Shown: positions 1 to 5,261 of the stretch, piece by piece
How positions within the stretch are numbered: position 1 is the first letter of the stretch
How the letters are laid out: the number at the start of each line of letters is the position of its first letter
Assembly: GCA_017431755.1 (NCBI GenBank)
Contig: JAFRKM010000071.1
Span: 1 to 7,678, forward strand
DNA length: 7,678 nt
Reading direction: 5' to 3'
Source: Clostridia bacterium
Lineage (GTDB): Bacteria; Bacillota; Clostridia; Oscillospirales; Acutalibacteraceae
Notes under the pieces: model-generated
Told to the model about the DNA's origin: nothing
Seen by the model: only the letters and a program-made list of their open reading frames with translations
The model's database searches: none
Position numbers and translations under genes: made by a program

Positions 1-46
1 ACAATTGATTCGAATCTAAAAAATCCTGCCGCTTATCATTGCATGA

Positions 47-508
47 TCAATATCCATATTTTACATAATCACTTTTAACTAAATTTTTTACATTAACATT
101 AAAAAACTCCTGTGGAGCAAATCTTCTAGTTAAACATGTTTCATCATACTCACTATCTTCTTTAATAAAATCCCAACAGCGTTCTACTACCGATTGAAAC
201 TTATCATTTTCAATTATTGAATCAATAAGATCAACAGATACAGCTATTGAAAAATCACTTTCATCAACTGCTTTTCGTAAAAAATTCTCTATAACCCGAA
301 TTTCCTCATCTGTATATTTCTCGGAATCTTTTTTCTGATTATAAATTTCATCATGAAAATTTTTGTAATTTTTTAAAACTTTAGGCAAATCATTCGTTTG
401 GTGTATCTCTGTGCTTACTTTAACAGCATAAGTTGCTGGAACGACAAAAATAGAACTTAAAGTAATTAATGCCGAAATAGCACTAACTAAAATTTTTGAT
501 TTCAACAC
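47..508 (-). CDS. Secreted protein of unknown function
   Basis: I do not recognise this family. The first 28 residues form a Sec signal peptide: a basic start (K3, K5), a hydrophobic core at about 6-23, then P-A-T-Y-A with likely cleavage after A28. The mature part, about 125 residues, is hydrophilic and rich in Asp, Glu and Lys, probably helical, with only two cysteines (C111, C125) that could form a disulfide outside the cell. There is no lipobox, sortase signal or second membrane segment, so it is probably released. No ATG fits: GTG at 508 and TTG at 505 both follow an AAGGAAG ribosome site, 5 and 8 bases away. TTG would give the typical M-K-S-K signal-peptide start, so the start is uncertain by one codon. 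It is a single-gene unit behind a perfect sigma-A promoter. No terminator is visible in the 46 bases left after the stop. Confidence 0.8.
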   Translation of the reverse strand: MLKSKILVSAISALITLSSIFVVPATYAVKVSTEIHQTNDLPKVLKNYKNFHDEIYNQKKDSEKYTDEEIRVIENFLRKAVDESDFSIAVSVDLIDSIIENDKFQSVVERCWDFIKEDSEYDETCLTRRFAPQEFFNVNVKNLVKSDYVKYGY

Positions 509-559
509 AAAAACTTCCTTTCAAATATTATTTGGGTTTAAACCAAGTTTGATAATAAT

Positions 560-588
560 ATTATAACATAAAATTAACTATTTGTCAA
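560..588 (-). promoter_or_regulatory. Consensus sigma-A promoter of the secreted-protein gene
   Basis: On the minus strand TTGACA (583-588) and TATAAT (560-565) are separated by exactly 17 bases, a perfect match to the housekeeping consensus. Transcription should start near 553, leaving a leader of about 45 bases before the gene. The near-palindrome at 532-546 (GGTTTAAACC core at 535-544) lies in that leader, just downstream of the start point, where a repressor could bind. Confidence 0.85.
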
Positions 589-606
589 CTTCTTATATTA
601 TAAAAT

Positions 607-636
607 AAAAAAGCCCTTTGCAAAACGCAAAGGATT
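607..636 (-). terminator. Second (distal) terminator behind the TM2 gene
   Basis: CCTTTGC (615-621) pairs with GCAAAGG (627-633) around a 5-base loop. On the minus strand the stem is followed by G-C and six T (612-607), so it works in the minus direction. It backs up the hairpin at 642-675 and shields the next promoter (560-588) from read-through. Confidence 0.75.
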
Positions 637-641
637 TTAAC

Positions 642-675
642 AAAAAATATAGCTACCAACATATGGCAGCTATAT
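642..675 (-). terminator. Proximal terminator of the DUF2752-TM2 unit
   Basis: An 11-bp stem (647-657 with 665-675, one G-T wobble on the minus strand) with a 7-base loop is followed on the minus strand by a T run (647-642). It begins only 5 bases after the TM2 stop codon. Confidence 0.75.
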
Positions 676-680
676 ATGTA

Positions 681-1016
681 CTACATAGATGACATTAATA
701 AATCGTAATTATGATCTTTTGTTAACTGCATAATGATAATCCAATCCACAATAATCCATATTCCACATCCACCACCGGTAAACAATTTTAACAAACCAAG
801 ACCAATTTGTCCCAACATAAATCTGTCTACAGCAAACCCACCTAAAAATAATGATATAAGACGCATTATTGTAGGGTCTTGATAATCCAAACTTTGAATG
901 ACCATTTCTTTAGTATCGTCCGCTTCAATAAGCTTACTGCGAATAATATTAATTTTTTCGCTTGGGAAAAATTTGCGATTGGTAGTCAAAAATAAATCTA
1001 CTTTTTGCTGATCCAT
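681..1016 (-). CDS. TM2 domain-containing protein
   Basis: This is a 111-residue membrane protein of the TM2 family. Residues 1-47 form a soluble, charged helical part. The TM2 domain covers about 48-98: a first membrane helix with G-G-F-A-V-D-R-F (59-66), a Gly-rich turn, K-L-F-T-G-G-G-C-G-I-W (77-87) and a second helix leading to D91. The D-R-F and G-I-W-x-x-x-D landmarks are the family signature. TM2 proteins of bacteria have no settled function. I start at ATG 1016 because GGAGGTG lies 6 bases upstream; a longer reading from TTG at 1031 would begin inside that ribosome site. It is the second gene of a two-gene unit, 40 bases after a DUF2752 gene, and is followed by two terminators. The domain call is firm; the role is unknown. 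Confidence 0.9.
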   Translation of the reverse strand: MDQQKVDLFLTTNRKFFPSEKINIIRSKLIEADDTKEMVIQSLDYQDPTIMRLISLFLGGFAVDRFMLGQIGLGLLKLFTGGGCGIWIIVDWIIIMQLTKDHNYDLLMSSM

Positions 1017-1056
1017 AATATGCACCTCCAAAAAATTTTGACAAATTAATTATGTG

Positions 1057-1395
1057 CTATACGCACAAAAAAGTCAAATAAATATCCAAAATATATTTAA
1101 AAATTAACATAGTTGGAATGGTGATTAACAAAAAATCAACAATTCTGCTCTTGTTAAATATACAATTTTTATGAATTCCCATCCACACACCAGTAACAAG
1201 TGGAATCGCCATCCAATTGTACTCACAGTATGATTTAAAATCTAAATTCAAAAGTGCATTTAAAGCATGCAGGGTCCCACACGCGGGGCAAGGATACCCA
1301 ACAAAACACTTAAACGGACAAGGAAACTTCAAAAATATTAAAAGTCCAATAACAATTATAATTCCTATGTGCATTAATATTATTTTTTTATTCAT
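1057..1395 (-). CDS. DUF2752 domain-containing membrane protein
   Basis: This is a 112-residue membrane protein. It has a hydrophobic helix at about 5-23, then the DUF2752 hallmark C-P-F-K-C (26-30) and G-Y-P-C-P-A-C-G (33-40). Further membrane helices lie at about 61-76 and 86-110. The usual T-R-A after the CPxCG motif reads T-L-H-A here. The four cysteines C26, C30, C36 and C39 look like a metal or thiol site, but that is inference, and the family has no assigned biochemical role. The ATG at 1395 is preceded by AAAAGGA with good spacing. It is first in a unit with the TM2 gene downstream, a pairing I know from gut Clostridia. A clear sigma-A promoter lies at 1420-1448. Confidence 0.88.
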   Translation of the reverse strand: MNKKIILMHIGIIIVIGLLIFLKFPCPFKCFVGYPCPACGTLHALNALLNLDFKSYCEYNWMAIPLVTGVWMGIHKNCIFNKSRIVDFLLITIPTMLIFKYILDIYLTFLCV

Positions 1396-1419
1396 ACAAT
1401 TTTTCCTTTTTTATTTTGA

Positions 1420-1448
1420 ATATTACCATTTTAAACAAGTATAGTCAA
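1420..1448 (-). promoter_or_regulatory. Sigma-A promoter of the DUF2752-TM2 unit
   Basis: On the minus strand TTGACT (1443-1448) and TAATAT (1420-1425) are separated by 17 bases. It lies just after the terminator of the preceding gene (1462-1490) and 25 bases before the DUF2752 start codon. Confidence 0.8.
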
Positions 1449-1461
1449 TTAATTTAATGCA

Positions 1462-1490
1462 TAAAAAAGCCCCTACAAGAAAGGAGCTTT
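1462..1490 (-). terminator. Terminator of the 202-residue unknown gene
   Basis: A 9-bp stem (1466-1474 with 1482-1490) has a 7-base loop and, on the minus strand, a T run (1468-1463). The one imperfect position is a G-T wobble on the minus strand but a C-A mismatch on the plus strand, which fixes its direction. It begins 7 bases after the stop codon. Confidence 0.85.
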
Positions 1491-1497
1491 AAAATTT

Positions 1498-2106
1498 TTA
1501 TTTTTCTTTGTTTTTAGTGTTTGATTTCTTTCTATCCCAAAATTTATCTAATACACCCGAAATTCTTTGTTGCCTGTCACCTCGCCAAGGAGTTATTTTC
1601 CCGGCTTGTTTTTTAAACGCCTCTATAACTTTTTTAATATGCTTGACCCTCCTGTCGTGTACCTGTGCATGAGTAGTAAAAACCTCCTCTTTTTTGAAGG
1701 GATTTACATACTCACTGAATCCTACGTTTACCATTAAGGTCTCCAGCATTTTGCAAAAGGGATCCATATAATTTTTTACGTTTTTACCATCGCCTGCTTC
1801 TAAATACTCAAGTAATTTGTGCGAGTCCGTTCCTTTCGTGAGTGCCTCTTTTCCAAATTGCTGAACTGGGTCCGTATAATCTAGTGCGGTTTGAAGTATG
1901 TTGCCACCTTTATTACACCATACGAAAACCGATAAAATTATAGCCGCCATACTACAATCAAGCGTTCCGAAATAATTATAGTCAAACAAAAGCTGTGGGA
2001 AGTTCTTACAATCCCTGTCAATTCCAGCATAGACCAACTTTTTTGTGCTACTCGTTGCCCACTTTAATAATGGTTTGATATCATCTCTAGTTAATATTCC
2101 TTTCAT
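1498..2106 (-). CDS. Hypothetical protein, family not recognised
   Basis: This is a 202-residue protein I cannot place in a family. It has no signal peptide; one moderately hydrophobic stretch (about 50-63, D-C-S-M-A-A-I-I-L-S-V-F-V-W) looks like a buried helix rather than a clear membrane anchor. The C-terminal third (about 137-202) is strongly basic: K-H-I-K-K (155-159), T-P-W-R-G-D-R-Q-Q-R (172-181) and a lysine-rich tail. It may bind nucleic acid or an acidic partner, but this is a guess. I start at ATG 2106, with AAAGGGTGAG just upstream; a GTG at 2115 would lie inside that ribosome site. The gene has its own promoter (2146-2174) and terminator (1462-1490), so it stands alone between the DUF2752-TM2 unit and the sporulation cluster. 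It could be a lineage-specific or acquired gene. Confidence 0.75.
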   Translation of the reverse strand: MKGILTRDDIKPLLKWATSSTKKLVYAGIDRDCKNFPQLLFDYNYFGTLDCSMAAIILSVFVWCNKGGNILQTALDYTDPVQQFGKEALTKGTDSHKLLEYLEAGDGKNVKNYMDPFCKMLETLMVNVGFSEYVNPFKKEEVFTTHAQVHDRRVKHIKKVIEAFKKQAGKITPWRGDRQQRISGVLDKFWDRKKSNTKNKEK

Positions 2107-2145
2107 AAAACTCACCCTTTCAATAAAAATTTCGTTTGCACCTAT

Positions 2146-2174
2146 ATTCTACAACACTCCTACTAACCATGCAA
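2146..2174 (-). promoter_or_regulatory. Candidate sigma-A promoter of the 202-residue gene
   Basis: On the minus strand TTGCAT (2169-2174) and TAGAAT (2146-2151) are 17 bases apart. The -10 matches 5 of 6 consensus bases; the -35 matches only TTG. It lies about 40 bases before the start codon and is the best candidate in the 148-base spacer. Confidence 0.5.
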
Positions 2175-2220
2175 ATAAAAATTTTATTAATCTTGTACAA
2201 ATTTATCGTTTTACAAAAGT

Positions 2221-2241
2221 AAAAAAGTCTCTAGCGAAACC
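2221..2241 (-). terminator. Likely terminator of the spoIID-gerW cluster
   Basis: On the minus strand GGTTTC pairs with GAGACT (two G-T wobbles) around a GCTA loop, followed by TTTTTT (2226-2221). The stem is short, so termination may be partial. It lies 13 bases after the gerW stop. Confidence 0.55.
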
Positions 2242-2254
2242 ATTAAATTATTTT

Positions 2255-2659
2255 TTAGTCTTTTTCTTTTTTGCTGCTTTGCTTTTCTTCTTTTCTCTTT
2301 TTGATCATAGCGCTGATTTTATCCACCACATCCGGCGTCATTGATATAATTCTATCCAGCGCTCCGGTAAATGACTCTATTTGCATTAATTTTACGTCAG
2401 ACCCTGAAATAACCAAAAAAGCCACAGGTATTATGCTAACGCCCACGCCATTTCCGCCGCCAAACATTTCTTTATCCTTACAGTTAGAAGACGCAAAATC
2501 AGATCCGCCCGAAGCAAATCCATAAGTTACCTTTGAAACAGGTATCACCATGGTTCCATCAGGAGTTGTAATAGATTTACCAATTATGGTATCTGCGTTT
2601 ATTATCTCCTTCATTTTATCTACAGAACAGTTCATCATTCCTTCAATTTTGTTGCTCAT
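2255..2659 (-). CDS. gerW: GerW/YtfJ-family sporulation protein
   Basis: This is a 134-residue protein of the Spore_YtfJ family. The landmarks are clear: an N-terminal helix with C11, T-I-I-G-K-S-I (24-30), T-T-P-D-G-T-M-V-I-P-V-S-K-V (31-44), Y-G-F-A-S-G-G-S-D-F (46-55), then F-G-G-G-N-G-V-G-V-S-I-I-P-V-A-F-L (66-82). A helix and a very basic lysine/glutamate tail (119-134) close it. In Bacillus the homologue is made in the forespore and affects spore germination; its biochemical role is not settled. I start at ATG 2659, which follows AAAGGTGG by 8 bases; a GTG at 2671 lies inside that site. The gap to the DUF2953 stop is only 14 bases, so the two are surely co-transcribed, the same pairing as ytfI-ytfJ of Bacillus. 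It is the last gene of the cluster. Confidence 0.93.
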   Translation of the reverse strand: MSNKIEGMMNCSVDKMKEIINADTIIGKSITTPDGTMVIPVSKVTYGFASGGSDFASSNCKDKEMFGGGNGVGVSIIPVAFLVISGSDVKLMQIESFTGALDRIISMTPDVVDKISAMIKKRKEEKQSSKKEKD

Positions 2660-2673
2660 AATTTTTACCACCT

Positions 2674-3252
2674 TTACTTTTTACTTTCTATTTTATAACT
2701 TTTTATAAATTTTATCATCACTAAAATCATGCCTATTAAATTTGCTTTCATATTTGTTTTAAAAATAATATTTATCTTTTCGCTCATAAAATCAGGTAGC
2801 ACCATAACTTTATAGCTTTTTGGACTTGCAAATGAATTAATCACAGAACAAAGTGGATACACCGCTGAAGAAACTTGTCCATATTTAATTGCGGCATCAG
2901 CTGCGTCTAGCGCACCAACCTTTACACTTAAATAAAATGTTCTTACTGATGTTTTTCTAAAAAGATACCGAACTGTTTTTCCAGCAGCAATAAAAAGATT
3001 TTTTAACGCCTTTGCGGACTCAACTTTATTTTTGTTTTTAAAAATTCCTTTGATTTTACCGCGAGACGTATTACCTCCTTTACTTTTTTTGTCATTTTTT
3101 CTTTTTTTGGAACCAATTTTAAAACTTAAAAACCCAACTTTTATTTTTATAAACAACTTTTCGTTATATTCAATAAAAGCATTAAGCGGCACAAACAATA
3201 TAATTAAAAGTATTAGTATAAAAGCGCTTGTAAATATCCAAAACCAATTCAT
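2674..3252 (-). CDS. DUF2953 domain-containing protein (YtfI-like)
   Basis: This is a 192-residue protein anchored by one N-terminal membrane helix (about 4-22), followed by a short beta-rich part, a long lysine-rich linker (about 51-80) and the conserved C-terminal part. The DUF2953 signature is visible as V-G-A-L-D-A-A-D-A-A-I-K-Y-G (about 112-125), where most members read G-x-x-D-A-A-x-T-A-x-x-x-G. A second hydrophobic stretch near the C-terminus (about 170-185) could be a membrane helix. I start at ATG 3252, 6 bases after GAAGGTG; the ATG at 3255 would be too close, and TTG at 3267 overlaps the site. DUF2953 genes sit directly before gerW in many spore formers, as here. The function is unknown; the context points to the forespore or spore envelope. 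Confidence 0.88.
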   Translation of the reverse strand: MNWFWIFTSAFILILLIILFVPLNAFIEYNEKLFIKIKVGFLSFKIGSKKRKNDKKSKGGNTSRGKIKGIFKNKNKVESAKALKNLFIAAGKTVRYLFRKTSVRTFYLSVKVGALDAADAAIKYGQVSSAVYPLCSVINSFASPKSYKVMVLPDFMSEKINIIFKTNMKANLIGMILVMIKFIKSYKIESKK

Positions 3253-3275
3253 CATCTGCACCTTCAAAACTTAAA

Positions 3276-3306
3276 ATTATAACTAAAAATAGCTTTTACA
3301 TGTCAT
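3276..3306 (-). promoter_or_regulatory. Weak candidate internal promoter before DUF2953-gerW
   Basis: On the minus strand ATGACA (3301-3306) and TATAAT (3276-3281) are 19 bases apart. The hexamers are good but the spacing is 2 over the optimum, and the region is very AT-rich. If real, it would let DUF2953-gerW be expressed apart from spoIID. Confidence 0.3.
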
Positions 3307-3325
3307 AATAAATTATACTTGAATT

Positions 3326-3973
3326 TTACATCATAAACGGTATAATTATCAAATAATATATAATTCCTTGTAAAAACTGCAAAATACCATTAAAAAATCC
3401 AAAAAGCAAAAGAACGCAAAAGCCTAAAGAAATCATTCGATAATTTTTAGCATACCAGCTAAACACTCTTTCAGACATTATTGACTGAAAAATATAAAAA
3501 CCTTTGAAAGGCTCAATAGGAAGAAATTCATACACCGTAAACATAACATTAAAATATATAAACAAAGACACAAACAAAAACAATATGCTTTGAGACTCAA
3601 TAGGCAAAACAAACCTTAAAATTTTAAAAATCACAGCACAAAAAATTGCAAAAGCTAAATGTACCAAAGGCGAAGTTATACCAATTAAAAATAAATCTCT
3701 GCGTTTGTTTTTTAAATTAGAATAATTAATAAGTACACCTTTGGGCCAACCCATACCAAACAGCATAAAAATCACAGCACCCAACAAATCAAAATGAACA
3801 ATCGGATTTAGCGTAAGTTTACCCATAAGCCTTGGCATATCATCGCCAAGTTTATCGGCAGTTAACGCATAAACATACTGTTTAATTGGAAACACTACAA
3901 AAATTATAGATATAATTGCAAATATTCCAGCTAATAAATATTCAAATGTAATATCATTTTTTAAAAACCACAT
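3326..3973 (-). CDS. Site-2 protease (M50)-like membrane protein lacking zinc ligands
   Basis: This is a 215-residue polytopic membrane protein of the M50B family. It keeps the landmarks that follow the active site in clostridial members: A-D-K-L-G-D-D (39-45), G-K-L-T-L-N-P-I-V-H-F-D-L-L-G (51-65), G-W-P-K-G-V (75-80) and L-K-N-K-R-R-D (87-93). By alignment from memory, the HExxH motif is K31-Q32-Y-V-Y35, and the second site, normally N-x-x-P-x-x-P-L-D-G, is E149-F-L-P-I-E-P-F-K157-G. The two His, the Glu and the Asp ligand are therefore all replaced, so it cannot be a metalloprotease of the usual kind. The reading frame is intact, arguing for a pseudoenzyme rather than a decaying gene. I start at ATG 3973, 6 bases after GGGTGA. 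It lies 52 bases after spoIID and 73 before DUF2953. Confidence 0.85.
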   Translation of the reverse strand: MWFLKNDITFEYLLAGIFAIISIIFVVFPIKQYVYALTADKLGDDMPRLMGKLTLNPIVHFDLLGAVIFMLFGMGWPKGVLINYSNLKNKRRDLFLIGITSPLVHLAFAIFCAVIFKILRFVLPIESQSILFLFVSLFIYFNVMFTVYEFLPIEPFKGFYIFQSIMSERVFSWYAKNYRMISLGFCVLLLFGFFNGILQFLQGIIYYLIIIPFMM

Positions 3974-4025
3974 TATTTTCACCCAAAAAAATTATATCAT
4001 GGTGTACATTTTAAAGCAATAAATT

Positions 4026-5051
4026 TTATTTTAATTTTATAATTTCTGTTCCTGGATAATACCAGTTTAAAATTTGTTTATATGTACTACCGTTTTTTGC
4101 CATATACCGTGCTCCTTGCTGGCTCATTCCAACGCCGTGCCCATAACCTCTTACATTAAAAATAAACTTACCAGTATCGTTATTATAACTAATATCAAAA
4201 TCAGCCGATCGTAAACAAAACGCCTTCCTAATATCTAATCCCTTAAAATCAATCCCACAAATATTAATAATTTTTACCATTCCGGCATCAGTTCTGGCTA
4301 TATTTTTCACCCATGAATCAGGCTCAGCTTCAAATTTGCAGTTTTTATTTATACTATTTAAATTATTTTTAAAGTTTTCCACGTTTACTTCCACCGTGGA
4401 TTCGTACCCTGGTGCTAATTTATCCCCTGGACTTTCAACACTTTGAAGATATTTTAAATCACCCCCAAAAACATCTTCAGATTTTTCTGTTTTCCCCGAT
4501 GACATTGCATGATACACCGCCAAAATCGCTTCACCGTCATATTCTATTACTTCTCCAAATACACTGTTTACTATATTTTCTATTTTACTATAATATTTTT
4601 CAAAATTGCTGTTCCACTTGTTTTCCATCTGCTCTTTTGTTATATAATTTTCTTGCTTTTTTGTATTTACCGTAAAATCATACTCTTTTTTGCCACTATT
4701 TTTATTTCTAGCTCTGCAAAAATATGTATACGACGCAACCGCTTGCGCCTTAAGCGCTTCGTCTTCAAACGCCGCAGGCATTTCCGACGCCACCACACCA
4801 ATTAAAAACTCTTTGTCGGGTATTTTTAAAATTTCTCCCGAAGATTCATCCAAAACTTTAAAATAATCCCCATCTTTCTCCTTTTTTTCAAAAGTATTAT
4901 CAGCTTTTTCTAATTGTGTATCCACATTAAAAGCTGATGCGGTTTTTTCACCACTTTTGCAAACCGATAAAACTGGAATTAAAATCATAGACAAAAAAAC
5001 AATTCCCCAAAAAATAATTTTCTTCCTTAATTTTTTTAAAAAGTCACTCAT
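4026..5051 (-). CDS. spoIID: Stage II sporulation protein D (SpoIID/LytB family)
   Basis: This 341-residue membrane-anchored protein is close in length to Bacillus SpoIID. A basic start and one membrane helix (about 11-30) put the rest in the space between mother cell and forespore membranes. The SpoIID/LytB domain covers about 60-341: V-V-A-S-E-M-P (86-92), in which E90 matches the catalytic Glu of SpoIID; E-A-L-K-A-Q-A-V-A-S-Y-T-Y (98-110); H-A-M-S-S-G-K-T-E-K-S-E-D-V-F-G (181-196); and G-Y-G-H-G-V-G-M-S-Q-Q-G-A (302-314). SpoIID is a lytic transglycosylase that trims glycan strands during engulfment, working with SpoIIP and SpoIIM. The S-S-G-K-T segment has no cysteines, unlike the zinc-binding version described in C. 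difficile. ATG 5051 follows AAAGGAGC. It heads the cluster down to gerW and has a sigma-E-like promoter at 5174-5202. A paralogous LytB-type role is possible but less likely given the neighbours. Confidence 0.9.
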   Translation of the reverse strand: MSDFLKKLRKKIIFWGIVFLSMILIPVLSVCKSGEKTASAFNVDTQLEKADNTFEKKEKDGDYFKVLDESSGEILKIPDKEFLIGVVASEMPAAFEDEALKAQAVASYTYFCRARNKNSGKKEYDFTVNTKKQENYITKEQMENKWNSNFEKYYSKIENIVNSVFGEVIEYDGEAILAVYHAMSSGKTEKSEDVFGGDLKYLQSVESPGDKLAPGYESTVEVNVENFKNNLNSINKNCKFEAEPDSWVKNIARTDAGMVKIINICGIDFKGLDIRKAFCLRSADFDISYNNDTGKFIFNVRGYGHGVGMSQQGARYMAKNGSTYKQILNWYYPGTEIIKLK

Positions 5052-5120
5052 TTTAAGCTCCTTTGTGTTTTACTAATTTAAAGTTTTAGCTTCCTTAACA
5101 AACAATTTATCACATTGACT

Positions 5121-5130
5121 TTGGCGCCAA
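5121..5130. promoter_or_regulatory. GC-rich perfect palindrome in the spoIID leader
   Basis: TTGGCGCCAA is a perfect 10-base palindrome in otherwise very AT-rich spacer. It lies about 40 bases into the predicted spoIID leader. It may be a protein-binding site or simply chance; no known operator is recognised. Confidence 0.25.
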
Positions 5131-5173
5131 TTTTGTATAAACTATCAACTGTAAGAAAAAAACTTTATAAAAA

Positions 5174-5202
5174 AATATATGGACAGGGCTTCAAAAATAT
5201 GT
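5174..5202 (-). promoter_or_regulatory. Sigma-E-like promoter of spoIID
   Basis: On the minus strand ACATATT (5196-5202) and CATATATT (5174-5181) are 14 bases apart. The Bacillus sigma-E consensus, from memory, is roughly KMATATT-N14/15-CATACANT, so 6 of 7 and 7 of 8 positions agree. spoIID is a known mother-cell sigma-E gene, which supports the call. The leader would be about 115 bases. AT richness makes chance matches possible. Confidence 0.5.
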
Positions 5203-5223
5203 CTTTTTGGTGTATCATATATT
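5195..5223 (+). promoter_or_regulatory. Sigma-E-like promoter of the divergent membrane-protein gene
   Basis: AAATATG (5195-5201) and CATATATT (5216-5223) are 14 bases apart, mirroring the spoIID promoter, and the two -35 boxes overlap. An alternative sigma-A reading, TTCAAA (5190-5195) and TATCAT (5213-5218) with 17 between, uses nearly the same bases, so the sigma factor is undecided. Confidence 0.45.
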
Positions 5224-5261
5224 TAAGAAAATAAAATTTTTAAAAATTCGGAGGCAAAAAA

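Noticed and set aside
1..20. TTCGAAT motif resembling a tRNA T-loop
   Set aside because: The flanking bases cannot form a T-stem on either strand (A opposite C at the closing pair) and no acceptor, anticodon or D-arm fits.
29..49. ATCAT-TGC-ATGAT hairpin as terminator of the secreted-protein gene
   Set aside because: The stem is only 5 AT-rich pairs and the T run lies more than 10 bases away.
2045..2344. Plus-strand frame spanning the spacer before gerW
   Set aside because: It runs antisense through two genes and the intergenic promoter and terminator, with no ribosome site and a low-complexity Phe-rich end.
4412..4805. Two overlapping plus-strand frames opposite spoIID
   Set aside because: spoIID is intact and well conserved on the other strand. 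These frames are Phe/His/Leu-rich shadows without ribosome sites.
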